Source of the DNA: an uncultured Alphaproteobacteria bacterium
Lineage (GTDB): Bacteria > Pseudomonadota > Alphaproteobacteria > HIMB59
Direction of reading: 5' to 3'
Assembly (NCBI GenBank): GCA_902521465.1
Contig: CABYRL010000005.1
Location: forward strand, 1-64,000
DNA: 64,000 nt
Positions within the stretch are counted from its first letter, which is position 1. Every line of letters starts with the position of its first letter. Of this stretch, positions 22,642 through 30,782 are shown piece after piece. Both the position numbers and the translations under genes were made by a program. Below the pieces are notes generated by a model. It had not been told where the DNA came from. It worked only from the letters and a program-made list of their open reading frames with translations, and made no database searches.

Positions 22642-23082
22642 AAAAAAATTCTCAAATATTCATTTATTATTATTTTTAGTTTTAACTTAAATTTATTCTC
22701 CGGTCCTTTTACAGATGAGTTCGCTAAATGCATTGTGATGAAAACAACAACTCAAGAAAAAACTGATTTAGTTAGATGGATATATGTGACAATGTCATTT
22801 CACCCTCAACTTATGGATTTGTCTAACTTAACAGCTGATGATGTTGAAATGGTGAACATAAGAGTAGCTGACTACATGACCAATGTTTTTGCTTATAAGT
22901 GCAATGAAGAGTTAAATATGGCTATTGATTATGAGGGCGAAGAAAGTGTGTATTATGCATTTGAACTCTTGGGAGAAATAGCAATGACAGAGTTAATGGA
23001 AGATCAAGGTGTTAGCGCTGCAAGTGAGCTATTTATTGACTATATAGATGTGTCAATTTTCGAACAAATACTAAACTATTAA
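22642..23082 (+). CDS. Secreted hypothetical protein
   Basis: N-terminal hydrophobic signal-like segment; no family recognised. Confidence 0.5.
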   Translation, partial: KKILKYSFIIIFSFNLNLFSGPFTDEFAKCIVMKTTTQEKTDLVRWIYVTMSFHPQLMDLSNLTADDVEMVNIRVADYMTNVFAYKCNEELNMAIDYEGEESVYYAFELLGEIAMTELMEDQGVSAASELFIDYIDVSIFEQILNY

Positions 23083-23116
23083 CTAATAAAACCATCTTAA
23101 AGAAATTAAACTTATG

Positions 23117-23163
23117 TGGTGCCGCCGAGAAGAATTGAACTTCCGACCCCACCCTTACAAAGG
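23117..23163 (-). pseudogene. tRNA-Thr 3'-half remnant (displaced att copy)
   Basis: TGGTGCCGCCGAGAAGAATTGAACTTCCGACCCCACCCTTACaAAGG matches 27933-27979 of the intact tRNA-Thr with one mismatch, then diverges just past the anticodon loop. Confidence 0.9.
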
Positions 23164-23179
23164 ATATTATCAATGAAAA

Positions 23180-23253
23180 ATACACTGCAAAACAACAATT
23201 ATAAATTCAAAAATTACTAAATTTTGCTTTGCAGTGTACCCAAAAGTGTATCC
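23180..23253. repeat. Arm-like repeats next to the tRNA-Thr 3'-half remnant
   Basis: TACACTGCAAAACAA / TTTTGCTTTGCAGTGTA inverted repeat followed by AGTGTACCCAAAAGTGTATCC direct repeats. Confidence 0.6.
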
Positions 23254-23261
23254 AACAAAAT

Positions 23262-23447
23262 TTATTTTTTAATTGTCCATCCTTGTTTTTGTAGAGCTTT
23301 AATTAATATTTCTAATCTATCATCTCTGAACATTTCTGGTTTTATTTCAGTGAGAAAAATATTTTTTAAACCTGTGTCTTTCTCTCTTTGTCTAATATAG
23401 TCCTCTTTAGACTTAACCTTATAGATTTTAATTTCTTGTTTTGCCAT
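23262..23447 (-). CDS. Small hypothetical protein
   Basis: 61 aa from internal MAKQEIKIYKVK start with RBS (aggagaataacaATG); imperfect hairpin in the 5' leader (about 23472-23505). Confidence 0.55.
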   Translation of the reverse strand: MAKQEIKIYKVKSKEDYIRQREKDTGLKNIFLTEIKPEMFRDDRLEILIKALQKQGWTIKK

Positions 23448-23723
23448 TGTTATTCTCCTTTCGGTCAAACAAGGCAACTAAAATGGAAGGGACCGTTTTA
23501 GCTGCATTTATATAGCACTCGCAATAGGTTCAAATCAGTGCTTAAACAAAATTATAATTTAATCAAAATATTGTAAATACAAATTATATCTCTCATCTCA
23601 TAAGAGTATGGAATTCGCATCCTGAGTTATATTAGGTTCTTTATTGGATTAATTTATTAAATAAATGTATTTTTCATATGTTAAATTTTAATAACTAATA
23701 GATTCTAATATGTACAAAAAACT

Positions 23724-24911
23724 ATGAATTTCATTGATTTATTTTGTGGCTGTGGAGGTCTGACAGAAGGATTTATAAAAGAAAACTATAAACCTCTTCT
23801 TTTATCAGATAATGATCCATATAGTATGTTAACATCAGAAAATAGACTGACAAGTCTAGGCTTTAATAAAAGCTTAGTTGGAAAAATTTGTAAAAAAGCT
23901 GACTTAACAAATAAAAAAAATATACCTAATTTATTGTCTAATATCGATAATAAATTAGAAATAGATGTTTTAGTCGCTGGTATTCCTTGTCAAGCCTATT
24001 CTAGTGTAGGAAGAGCTCAAGATGCCGACTCCATGAAGAATGATAAAAGAAATTATCTCTACAAATCATTAATCAATTTTTTAAATATATTAAAACCAAA
24101 TATTGTTTTAATTGAAAATGTATCGGGTATGTTATCTGCAAGGCCCAAAGATGCCTTAATAATTAAAGATATTTTCAATCAATTAGAAAAATCTGGATAT
24201 AACGTTCATAGAGAGAAAAAAGATATTTTATTGAATTCTTTAGAATATGGAGTTCCCCAGGTAAGAAAAAGAGTTATTATTTTTGGTGTAAAAAAATCTC
24301 TAAGAATAAATCCCGTATATTTCTATGAAAAACTTCAGAAAACACATTATGAACCTAATAATAAGAAAAAAGGATTAAAAAAATTTATATCAGTTAATGA
24401 AGCTATAGGAGACTTACCTAAGATTAAGCCAGGAAAAGGTAAGGAGTTTTATGAATTTTTTAAACCAAAAATCAATAGATATTTGAAAGAAATTAGAAAA
24501 AAAGGTTACAGATATCTTCATAATCATACCTGTAGGTCTCACAATGAAAAAGACAAATTACGATATTTTTATTTATCTAAAAATAATTGGCAATTAAAAG
24601 ATTTACAGCATAAATATCCAGAATTAATTCACCATGATCCTAAACATTTTGGCAATAGGTATACAGTACAAGCAGGTCATCTTCCAGGCAGAACAGTAGT
24701 ATCTCATCTTTATAAAGATGGAAATTTATTCATTCACCCTGACTATAAACAAACTAGAACTTTTACAGTTCGAGAAGCAGCAAGGATTCAATCATTTCCT
24801 GACGATTTTATTTTTTCAGGATCTAGAACTCAACAGTTCAAACAAGTGGGAAATGCAGTACCTGTTTTACTTGCAAAGGCTTTAGCAAAAACTATTAAAA
24901 TTCTTAGATGA
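23724..24911 (+). CDS. DNA (cytosine-5-)-methyltransferase
   Basis: 395 aa; FIDLFCGCGGLTEGF, GIPCQAYSSVGRAQD, ENVSGM, YGVPQVRKRVIIFG, TVREAARIQSFPDDF, QVGNAVP. Confidence 0.96.
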   Translation: MNFIDLFCGCGGLTEGFIKENYKPLLLSDNDPYSMLTSENRLTSLGFNKSLVGKICKKADLTNKKNIPNLLSNIDNKLEIDVLVAGIPCQAYSSVGRAQDADSMKNDKRNYLYKSLINFLNILKPNIVLIENVSGMLSARPKDALIIKDIFNQLEKSGYNVHREKKDILLNSLEYGVPQVRKRVIIFGVKKSLRINPVYFYEKLQKTHYEPNNKKKGLKKFISVNEAIGDLPKIKPGKGKEFYEFFKPKINRYLKEIRKKGYRYLHNHTCRSHNEKDKLRYFYLSKNNWQLKDLQHKYPELIHHDPKHFGNRYTVQAGHLPGRTVVSHLYKDGNLFIHPDYKQTRTFTVREAARIQSFPDDFIFSGSRTQQFKQVGNAVPVLLAKALAKTIKILR

Positions 24912-26341
24912 TATTTTTTTCTATACCCTCAGTTAATCAACCGAAACCAGAATTATTATTTGGAAATGATGATCATTATGGATTTATTAAAACTTTAATA
25001 GGAGAGGAATATAAAAGAGAAAAAATAAAGCTCCTATGTAAAAAATATTACGATAAGCCAACAGATAAATATTGGGACCAAATAATTACTTATGCAAATT
25101 TTTTAGCTTTTAAAAAATTAAATGAAAAAAAACAATTTCAAGATATACCGATTCTCTCCCTGGTATCTGAGGAGTACGATAAAAATAATGATTTACCTGC
25201 TAAAATATTATTTGATTATTTTTTATGTCAGTGGCAGTACCCTCATCCTATAAATACAACTCAAAAAATTAAAGAAAAAGGTGTTGAATTATCAATAGAT
25301 GAACTTAGGCGTTTTCAAATATCTAAACCTTATAGTTCAATATTAAATATATTATTAAATTTATATATAAAAGATCCTAGTCAATCTTACTTATCAAATG
25401 ATGAATTTTATTGGTTAGGTTTAGAATTTTATAAAAGTAAGGGAGGTATTTTTCAAAAAAACAACATTCATAATTGTACAGATAAAATATTTAAAATAAG
25501 AAAATCAGGTGGGTGGAAAGGGTATAATGAGCTAGTAAATAAAGAAATACCTGTAAAAACTCATTTATCTTATCCTAAAGGCTTCTTGAGAAACTCTATT
25601 TTATTAAGTGATGAAAAAAATTTATATCCAAATATCAGTAATTTATTTATCGGCTTTAATTTATATGCCTCAAAAAATATAAAAATAGTGAAAAAAATAA
25701 TTTCTGAAACAGATAAGACAAAGTTTGAATGGGAAAGAAACAGAAATCCTCGGGATGATAGTCTTGTTTATGAATACTCTAATTATCTTTATTCTGCTGA
25801 AAGGATAAATAAATGGCTTTCAAATATTGACATTTATCCTCAACACAAAACTCTTTTTGATAACATACCTAATTTTGATAGAGAATTTGATGAGGAGGAA
25901 TACAAAAATTTAAGAATTGAAAGCCAATTAAAAAGAATTTCCGTATTAGATAAAGAGAGAATTACTAGATTTAGGACAGAGCAAAATTATTTAAGAACTT
26001 ATTTATTTTCAAACTCAGATCGAGGGACTTGTGCTATTTGTCATAATATTTACCCCGCAAAGTTTATGACATGTGCTCATATAAAGAAAAGAACTTTTTG
26101 CTCTGATATTGAAATGAGAGATAAAAATGTAGTAATGCCAGCATGTAATTTTGGCTGTGATAGTTTATTTGAAGAAGGGTATTTAATCGTTAAAGAGGGT
26201 ATAATTACAAATAATATTAAAGATAAGCTCATCACTAGTGATTTATCTTTGTATTTAGATAAAATAATTGGAAAAAGATGCTTATCTTGGAATCAAGACT
26301 CAAAAAAATACTTTAAATTCCATGAAAACAAACAAAAATAA
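24908..26341 (+). CDS. Putative type II restriction endonuclease with C-terminal HNH-like domain
   Basis: 477 aa; CAICHNIYPAKFMTCAHIKKRTFCSDIEMRDKNVVMPACNFGCDSLFEEGYL; sandwiched between two C5-MTases. Confidence 0.75.
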   Translation: MIFFSIPSVNQPKPELLFGNDDHYGFIKTLIGEEYKREKIKLLCKKYYDKPTDKYWDQIITYANFLAFKKLNEKKQFQDIPILSLVSEEYDKNNDLPAKILFDYFLCQWQYPHPINTTQKIKEKGVELSIDELRRFQISKPYSSILNILLNLYIKDPSQSYLSNDEFYWLGLEFYKSKGGIFQKNNIHNCTDKIFKIRKSGGWKGYNELVNKEIPVKTHLSYPKGFLRNSILLSDEKNLYPNISNLFIGFNLYASKNIKIVKKIISETDKTKFEWERNRNPRDDSLVYEYSNYLYSAERINKWLSNIDIYPQHKTLFDNIPNFDREFDEEEYKNLRIESQLKRISVLDKERITRFRTEQNYLRTYLFSNSDRGTCAICHNIYPAKFMTCAHIKKRTFCSDIEMRDKNVVMPACNFGCDSLFEEGYLIVKEGIITNNIKDKLITSDLSLYLDKIIGKRCLSWNQDSKKYFKFHENKQK

Positions 26342-27488
26342 TTTTATTGATTTATTTTGTGGGGCAGGAGGACTGTCACTTGGCTTTGAAAGAGCAGGCT
26401 ATGAGTGTGTTGGTGCAATTGATAATTCTAAGGCCTGTATAGATACACATAAATTAAATTTTCCTAATTGCATATCCATTAATTCTGATATTTCAGATAT
26501 TACACCAAAAAAATTCAGCGATATAATAAAAAATAAAAAAATTGATTTGATTGTTGGAGGGCCACCATGTCCTACTTTTTCAACAATAGGTCATGCAAAA
26601 ATAAAATCAATTAAAACTAAGAATAATTCAAGTTTTACATTATTTGATGATGAGAGAAATTTTTTATTTAAAAAGTATTTTGACTATATTGAATACTTCC
26701 AACCAAATTTTTTTGTTATGGAAAATGTTCCAAATTTTATGACAAAATATCAAGGCAGTATATTCAAACAAACCAAAAATAAAATTGAAGAATTAGGATA
26801 TCAAATTTTAAATGAAAATAATTTATTATTTAATGCTGCAGATTATGGTGTGCCTCAAACAAGAAAAAGAATGATAATAATAGGAACTAAACAAAAAGAC
26901 CTAAAATACCAAGTCCCGAAGATTAAAAATTTTCCTGATGATGATCTTTTTTCTAAAGGAAAAAAATATATCACTGTTAAAGATGCAATAGATGACTTGC
27001 CAAAAATAACTGATAATTGGAGAGTCGATGAATGTGCTTATTCAAAATCAAAAAATTTAAATAATTATCAAAAATTAATGAGAAAAAATACAAATGGAAC
27101 AGTGAAAAATAATATTTGTAGAATGACCAATGATAGGGCAAAAAAAGTTTTTAGACATATGAGCCAAGGAAGTAAATATATGGATTTACCAAAACAAATA
27201 AGAAATATTTTACCCTTTAGAGAGGATATTTTTCATGACCGTTTAAAAAGATTGGTAAATAACAAACCATCTTGGACAGTTATTGCACACATAGGTATGG
27301 ATGGTTATATGTACATTCATCCAACTGAAACAAGAACTCTGTCAGTAAGAGAGGCAGCAAGGCTACAATCATTTCCAGATGATTTTGTTTTTTTGGGAAC
27401 TCAGATGCAAACTTATCATCAAGTTGGTAATGCAGTCCCTGTAATTTTGGCTGAAGAAATAGCAAGATCAATAAAAAACACAGCTTAA
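26322..27488 (+). CDS. DNA (cytosine-5-)-methyltransferase
   Basis: NFIDLFCGAGGLSLGFERAG, GGPPCPTFSTIGHA, ENVPNF, YGVPQTRKRMIIIG, SVREAARLQSFPDDF, QVGNAVP; start at internal ATG (MKTNKNN) overlapping the upstream stop. Confidence 0.96.
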   Translation: MKTNKNNFIDLFCGAGGLSLGFERAGYECVGAIDNSKACIDTHKLNFPNCISINSDISDITPKKFSDIIKNKKIDLIVGGPPCPTFSTIGHAKIKSIKTKNNSSFTLFDDERNFLFKKYFDYIEYFQPNFFVMENVPNFMTKYQGSIFKQTKNKIEELGYQILNENNLLFNAADYGVPQTRKRMIIIGTKQKDLKYQVPKIKNFPDDDLFSKGKKYITVKDAIDDLPKITDNWRVDECAYSKSKNLNNYQKLMRKNTNGTVKNNICRMTNDRAKKVFRHMSQGSKYMDLPKQIRNILPFREDIFHDRLKRLVNNKPSWTVIAHIGMDGYMYIHPTETRTLSVREAARLQSFPDDFVFLGTQMQTYHQVGNAVPVILAEEIARSIKNTA

Positions 27489-27901
27489 TTTAAAAACTTA
27501 CTAATAATTTTTTTATATCTGCTGTCCTCATGTATTTTAATTACTTCATTTATTATTAGTATCTCGAGGCACTCCTCTAACATTTCATTACTAGGTTCTT
27601 TACCAAAAATTTTGACAAAATATTTTTCTCTTATTACCCTTCTTAATTCTTCTAATGGGCAGTATTCGCACCACATTTTATCTTTCATTACTTCGATATT
27701 TAATTTTGATTGAAAAATACTCATTTCACCAAATTTCTGCAAAATAGTTTTTAATTCCTCGTCACTTATATAAGCTAAGTTTTTGATTTTATAATCGAAG
27801 ACCTCTTTTAGTCCTTCATATTTGTATATATCGTGTAGATAGCCAAGTAAGTGATCATAATAATTATATTTCCATTCTTCATATTCAAATAATTTCATCA
27901 T
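27485..27901 (-). CDS. Hypothetical protein
   Basis: 138 aa, convergent with the second MTase, no family recognised. Confidence 0.5.
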   Translation of the reverse strand: MMKLFEYEEWKYNYYDHLLGYLHDIYKYEGLKEVFDYKIKNLAYISDEELKTILQKFGEMSIFQSKLNIEVMKDKMWCEYCPLEELRRVIREKYFVKIFGKEPSNEMLEECLEILIINEVIKIHEDSRYKKIISKFLN

Positions 27902-27932
27902 TTACTATATTTAATTAAAATCTTTTATAATT

Positions 27933-28007
27933 TGGTGCCGCCGAGAAGAATTGAACTTCCGACCCCACCCTTACCAAGGGTGTGCTCTACCACTGAGCTA
28001 CGGCGGC
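27933..28007 (-). tRNA. tRNA-Thr(GGT)
   Basis: rc GCCGCCGTAGCTCAGTGGTAGAGCACACCCTTGGTAAGGGTGGGGTCGGAAGTTCAATTCTTCTCGGCGGCACCA; anticodon loop TTGGTAA; cloverleaf stems and encoded CCA. Confidence 0.97.
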
Positions 28008-28015
28008 ATAACTTA

Positions 28016-28044
28016 TATTTATAGGGATATTTAATAACTCTCAA
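28016..28044 (-). promoter_or_regulatory. Putative promoter for the intact tRNA-Thr
   Basis: TTGAGA (28044-28039) - 17 nt - TAAATA (28021-28016) just upstream of the tRNA 5' end. Confidence 0.5.
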
Positions 28045-28060
28045 GTATTAGATTTTATGA

Positions 28061-28079
28061 AGTGTGCTTAATGTGTGCA
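28061..28079 (+). repeat. Arm-like direct repeat, left end of second Thr insertion
   Basis: AGTGTGCTTAATGTGTGCA. Confidence 0.55.
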
Positions 28080-28080
28080 T

Positions 28081-28527
28081 TTAACTTAAATGGTCTTTGT
28101 AATTTTCAATGTCAGGGTCAAAAGCTCCAAAAGTCAAAAAATTAGCAAATCTGATTGTTCTTAACATTGTTATTTCTGAAAATAATAGATATGCATTACA
28201 GCATATAAATAAAAAAATTATTCCGAACCAAATGAATAAGAGTGCTAAAACATTTACAACAAAAAATAATAAAAAAATTAAAGTTCCAAAAATAAAATGA
28301 TCCTCAAAGATTTGATATATTCTCATGGCGAAATAAAATTCATATTTAAAAATTAGAATTAAATAAGGCTCAATTAAGATATAAAGTTTCCCACTTAATA
28401 AAAAATACCAAAAACCCAATGATATAACTATAGTATATAAAAAAGGAATTAAAAAAAACAAATCAGTTTTTTTTAAATCCCAATACTTATTAATAAATTT
28501 AAAAATATTTAATTTTAATTTGTCCAT
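28081..28527 (-). CDS. Membrane protein, unknown function
   Basis: 148 aa, multiple hydrophobic segments. Confidence 0.55.
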   Translation of the reverse strand: MDKLKLNIFKFINKYWDLKKTDLFFLIPFLYTIVISLGFWYFLLSGKLYILIEPYLILIFKYEFYFAMRIYQIFEDHFIFGTLIFLLFFVVNVLALLFIWFGIIFLFICCNAYLLFSEITMLRTIRFANFLTFGAFDPDIENYKDHLS

Positions 28528-28748
28528 ATTTTACGGATTTTTTTATATATTAAAAACCATATAGAAAGAAATATTACTGATAATATTATTATTTCCTCAT
28601 AGTTTATTCCCCAACTATATAAATGTTCTAAAAAATCAATAAGGGGAGCTCCAATAAAATTGGGCAAGTAAGGAGAAATAAAAACTATAAATAATAAAAT
28701 AATATTTGTTAGAACATATGAAGATACAATAGATAAGAAGATTTTCAT
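28515..28748 (-). CDS. Small membrane protein
   Basis: 77 aa, hydrophobic; overlaps the start of the downstream ORF (operon-like). Confidence 0.5.
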   Translation of the reverse strand: MKIFLSIVSSYVLTNIILLFIVFISPYLPNFIGAPLIDFLEHLYSWGINYEEIIILSVIFLSIWFLIYKKIRKIWTN

Positions 28749-28936
28749 TTCTTTTTATTTTTTTCTCTTCTCCACAGTATGAAAAATAACAATATCAAAG
28801 CTGGTTGTAAAATTACAAAGATTACAATATTAGCTAGTTCATAGCCCATTCCAGTTAAATCGCCTATTACTTCTAAAACCCAGACACACCATTGAAAGAA
28901 ATCATTAATCATTACAAACTCTCACTAAGAGGGTTT

Positions 28937-29242
28937 TCATTTTATACAGTTTGATTTAACTCTCTGAGAACTATTAATGAAATTTTGAGATGGAGTTTGA
29001 TATTTTTGTTGATAAGACATTTCTTTTTCATCAAGTAAATTCATCATAGATCTAATATAACATTCACAAAATGTATTATAATTTCCAATGGTCATCTTGC
29101 TTGCATTAAATTGTTGTTTGTCATTTTTACATTGTTTTATTCCATAATTGATTTGGTCTTCAGTTATAACTGTCTTTGCAATAGAGATATTGGTCGAACT
29201 CAAACTAGGGATTAATAACAATAGTGCTAAGAGTGTTTTCAT
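28937..29242 (-). CDS. Secreted small hypothetical protein
   Basis: 101 aa with signal peptide; conserved-looking Cys pattern. Confidence 0.5.
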   Translation of the reverse strand: MKTLLALLLLIPSLSSTNISIAKTVITEDQINYGIKQCKNDKQQFNASKMTIGNYNTFCECYIRSMMNLLDEKEMSYQQKYQTPSQNFINSSQRVKSNCIK

Positions 29243-29279
29243 ATGAAGTTAAGTCTAATTAAAGATTAATTTTCAGCCA

Positions 29280-29338
29280 ACCAAAATGTGCAGAAAATGA
29301 GCGAAAATTTCTGAAACTTAATGCACACTTTGGTTTGG
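29280..29338. repeat. Inverted arm-like repeat, right end of second Thr insertion
   Basis: GCCAACCAAAATGTGCA ... TGCACACTTTGGTTTGGC (imperfect inverted repeat). Confidence 0.6.
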
Positions 29339-29398
29339 CATTACCCAAAAGAACAAGTTTTTGTCGATTTTTGTTCATTATGGTAAGAAAGTACTCTA

Positions 29399-29436
29399 TT
29401 ACCAAGGGTGTGCTCTACCACTGAGCTACGGCGGCA
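29399..29436 (-). pseudogene. tRNA-Thr 5'-half remnant (displaced att copy)
   Basis: TTACCAAGGGTGTGCTCTACCACTGAGCTACGGCGGCA identical to 27971-28008 of the intact tRNA-Thr. Confidence 0.93.
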
Positions 29437-29455
29437 TTTTTAAAATTATAGACTA

Positions 29456-29641
29456 TTAATACATATTAAAAAACATTATCAAAAGACACCCTGCTGTCAG
29501 GTATTTAGAGATTTCATAAAGAATTTTCCATTTATTATTATTTTGACTCACACGCCATGTAGCAAAAGTAATTGCCAAAAAAACAAATGATACAAACCAC
29601 ATTAAATTAGGGTTTTTTGTTAAATCAATAATAACTGACAT
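29456..29641 (-). CDS. Small membrane protein
   Basis: 61 aa, two hydrophobic stretches. Confidence 0.4.
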   Translation of the reverse strand: MSVIIDLTKNPNLMWFVSFVFLAITFATWRVSQNNNKWKILYEISKYLTAGCLLIMFFNMY

Positions 29642-29643
29642 TA

Positions 29644-29832
29644 TTAATTCACAAGGTAAAACTTATCTACCAGATAGTTTATTAACAAGACTAATCCAAT
29701 CATAAATACCCAATATAGTTTTTTGTTGTTTCTAATAAAGGGTATCCCAATAGCACTGTATCTAAATAATTTATGAAGTCCCCACACAATTAAGGGGATT
29801 AAAAACAACCAAAAAATAATTTCCCAAATCAT
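29644..29832 (-). CDS. Small membrane protein
   Basis: 62 aa hydrophobic. Confidence 0.4.
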   Translation of the reverse strand: MIWEIIFWLFLIPLIVWGLHKLFRYSAIGIPFIRNNKKLYWVFMIGLVLLINYLVDKFYLVN

Positions 29833-29845
29833 TTTCTAACTTTAA

Positions 29846-30457
29846 TTATTTCTTTTTTAATAAGACTATCCTAATTTTAATATCTGAACCAAAATCTTTA
29901 TTTTTTGGAAGATAATTTAAAGGTCTTGATATATAGATCGAGTTGAAATCAGTTAATTTTTCCAAAATATTATCAAATTTTAATTCTCTCCATAAATCTA
30001 CTCTATGTGTAAATATAAAATAACCATTTTTTGAAAGATAATAAGAGACTAGTTTAAAAAGTGATTGATGATTATCACAATATGTCATTGCACCAATAAG
30101 ACTTACTATGTTGTACTTATTTGTTATTTTGATTTTATTCTCAAAACTCTTTTTATAAAGATATCTATATTTTCCATTTCTTTTAGATATATCTAATATT
30201 TTTTTAGAAATATCAGATCCATCACAAATACAATTAGGATAAGCTTTTAAAAATTCATCAACAAAAAGTCCTGTGCCACATGCTAAATCTAAAATAAATT
30301 TTGGTTTTTTTTTGATATATTTCTTTAAGATGTTAACCGATTGTAATGGCGCTTTATATTCCCATTGATACAATGTCTTATCATATGAACTAGACCAATT
30401 ATCATAATATTTTTCTATGTCTTTTTTGTTACCAATGCCTTTACGAAGAGATTTCAT
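29846..30457 (-). CDS. Class I SAM-dependent methyltransferase
   Basis: 203 aa; ILDLACGTGLFVDEFLKAYP, GSDISKKIL. Confidence 0.85.
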   Translation of the reverse strand: MKSLRKGIGNKKDIEKYYDNWSSSYDKTLYQWEYKAPLQSVNILKKYIKKKPKFILDLACGTGLFVDEFLKAYPNCICDGSDISKKILDISKRNGKYRYLYKKSFENKIKITNKYNIVSLIGAMTYCDNHQSLFKLVSYYLSKNGYFIFTHRVDLWRELKFDNILEKLTDFNSIYISRPLNYLPKNKDFGSDIKIRIVLLKKK

Positions 30458-30546
30458 TTAAATTTAAAAACTAGCTAATTTATTATCATTTACCAATTAA
30501 TCTTCATCATATTGTAATTTTTGTAAAATGATGATATTTAAATTTT

Positions 30547-30627
30547 ATGGATAATAATAAACCAAAACCTGATTGTGGTTGTTCTTGCCCATGCTGTTGC
30601 ACATGTGGCGACGGTTGTTGTCAATAA
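30547..30627 (+). CDS. Cysteine-rich micropeptide (26 aa, 9 Cys)
   Basis: MDNNKPKPDCGCSCPCCCTCGDGCCQ* read directly from sequence; absent from the ORF track because of length. Confidence 0.5.
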   Translation: MDNNKPKPDCGCSCPCCCTCGDGCCQ

Positions 30628-30779
30628 ATAATTTTAACAAGAACAATTATTCCTAAAATAAAACCGAATATTACGTCTACGTATTTCCCTTTTTTTCTGG
30701 CCATTAGATAAAAAGAAATTAAAGCTAAAGTAATTACTACAATGCTCGATAAGTTTGTTACAAAAGAAGAGGGCTCCAT
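30621..30779 (-). CDS. Small membrane protein (52 aa)
   Basis: MEPSSFVTNLSSIVVITLALISFYLMARKKGKYVDVIFGFILGIIVLVKIIY*; absent from the ORF track. Confidence 0.45.
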   Translation of the reverse strand: MEPSSFVTNLSSIVVITLALISFYLMARKKGKYVDVIFGFILGIIVLVKIIY

Positions 30780-30782
30780 TTA

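Larger units (their letters stand above)
23164..27932. mobile_element. Integrase-less genomic insertion at tRNA-Thr carrying an RM system
   Basis: Bounded by the displaced 3' half and the intact tRNA-Thr; end-proximal GTGTA arm-like repeats and inverted repeat at 23180-23253; C5-MTase/HNH cargo. Confidence 0.75.
28009..29398. mobile_element. Second integrase-less insertion on the 5' side of tRNA-Thr
   Basis: Lies between the intact tRNA 5' end and a displaced tRNA 5' half; TGTGCA-type arm-like repeats near both ends. Confidence 0.65.

Noticed and set aside
26268-26321. Upstream start for the second C5-MTase ORF
   Set aside because: Conserved MTase N-terminus begins just after the internal ATG at 26322; the extension lies inside the preceding gene in another frame.
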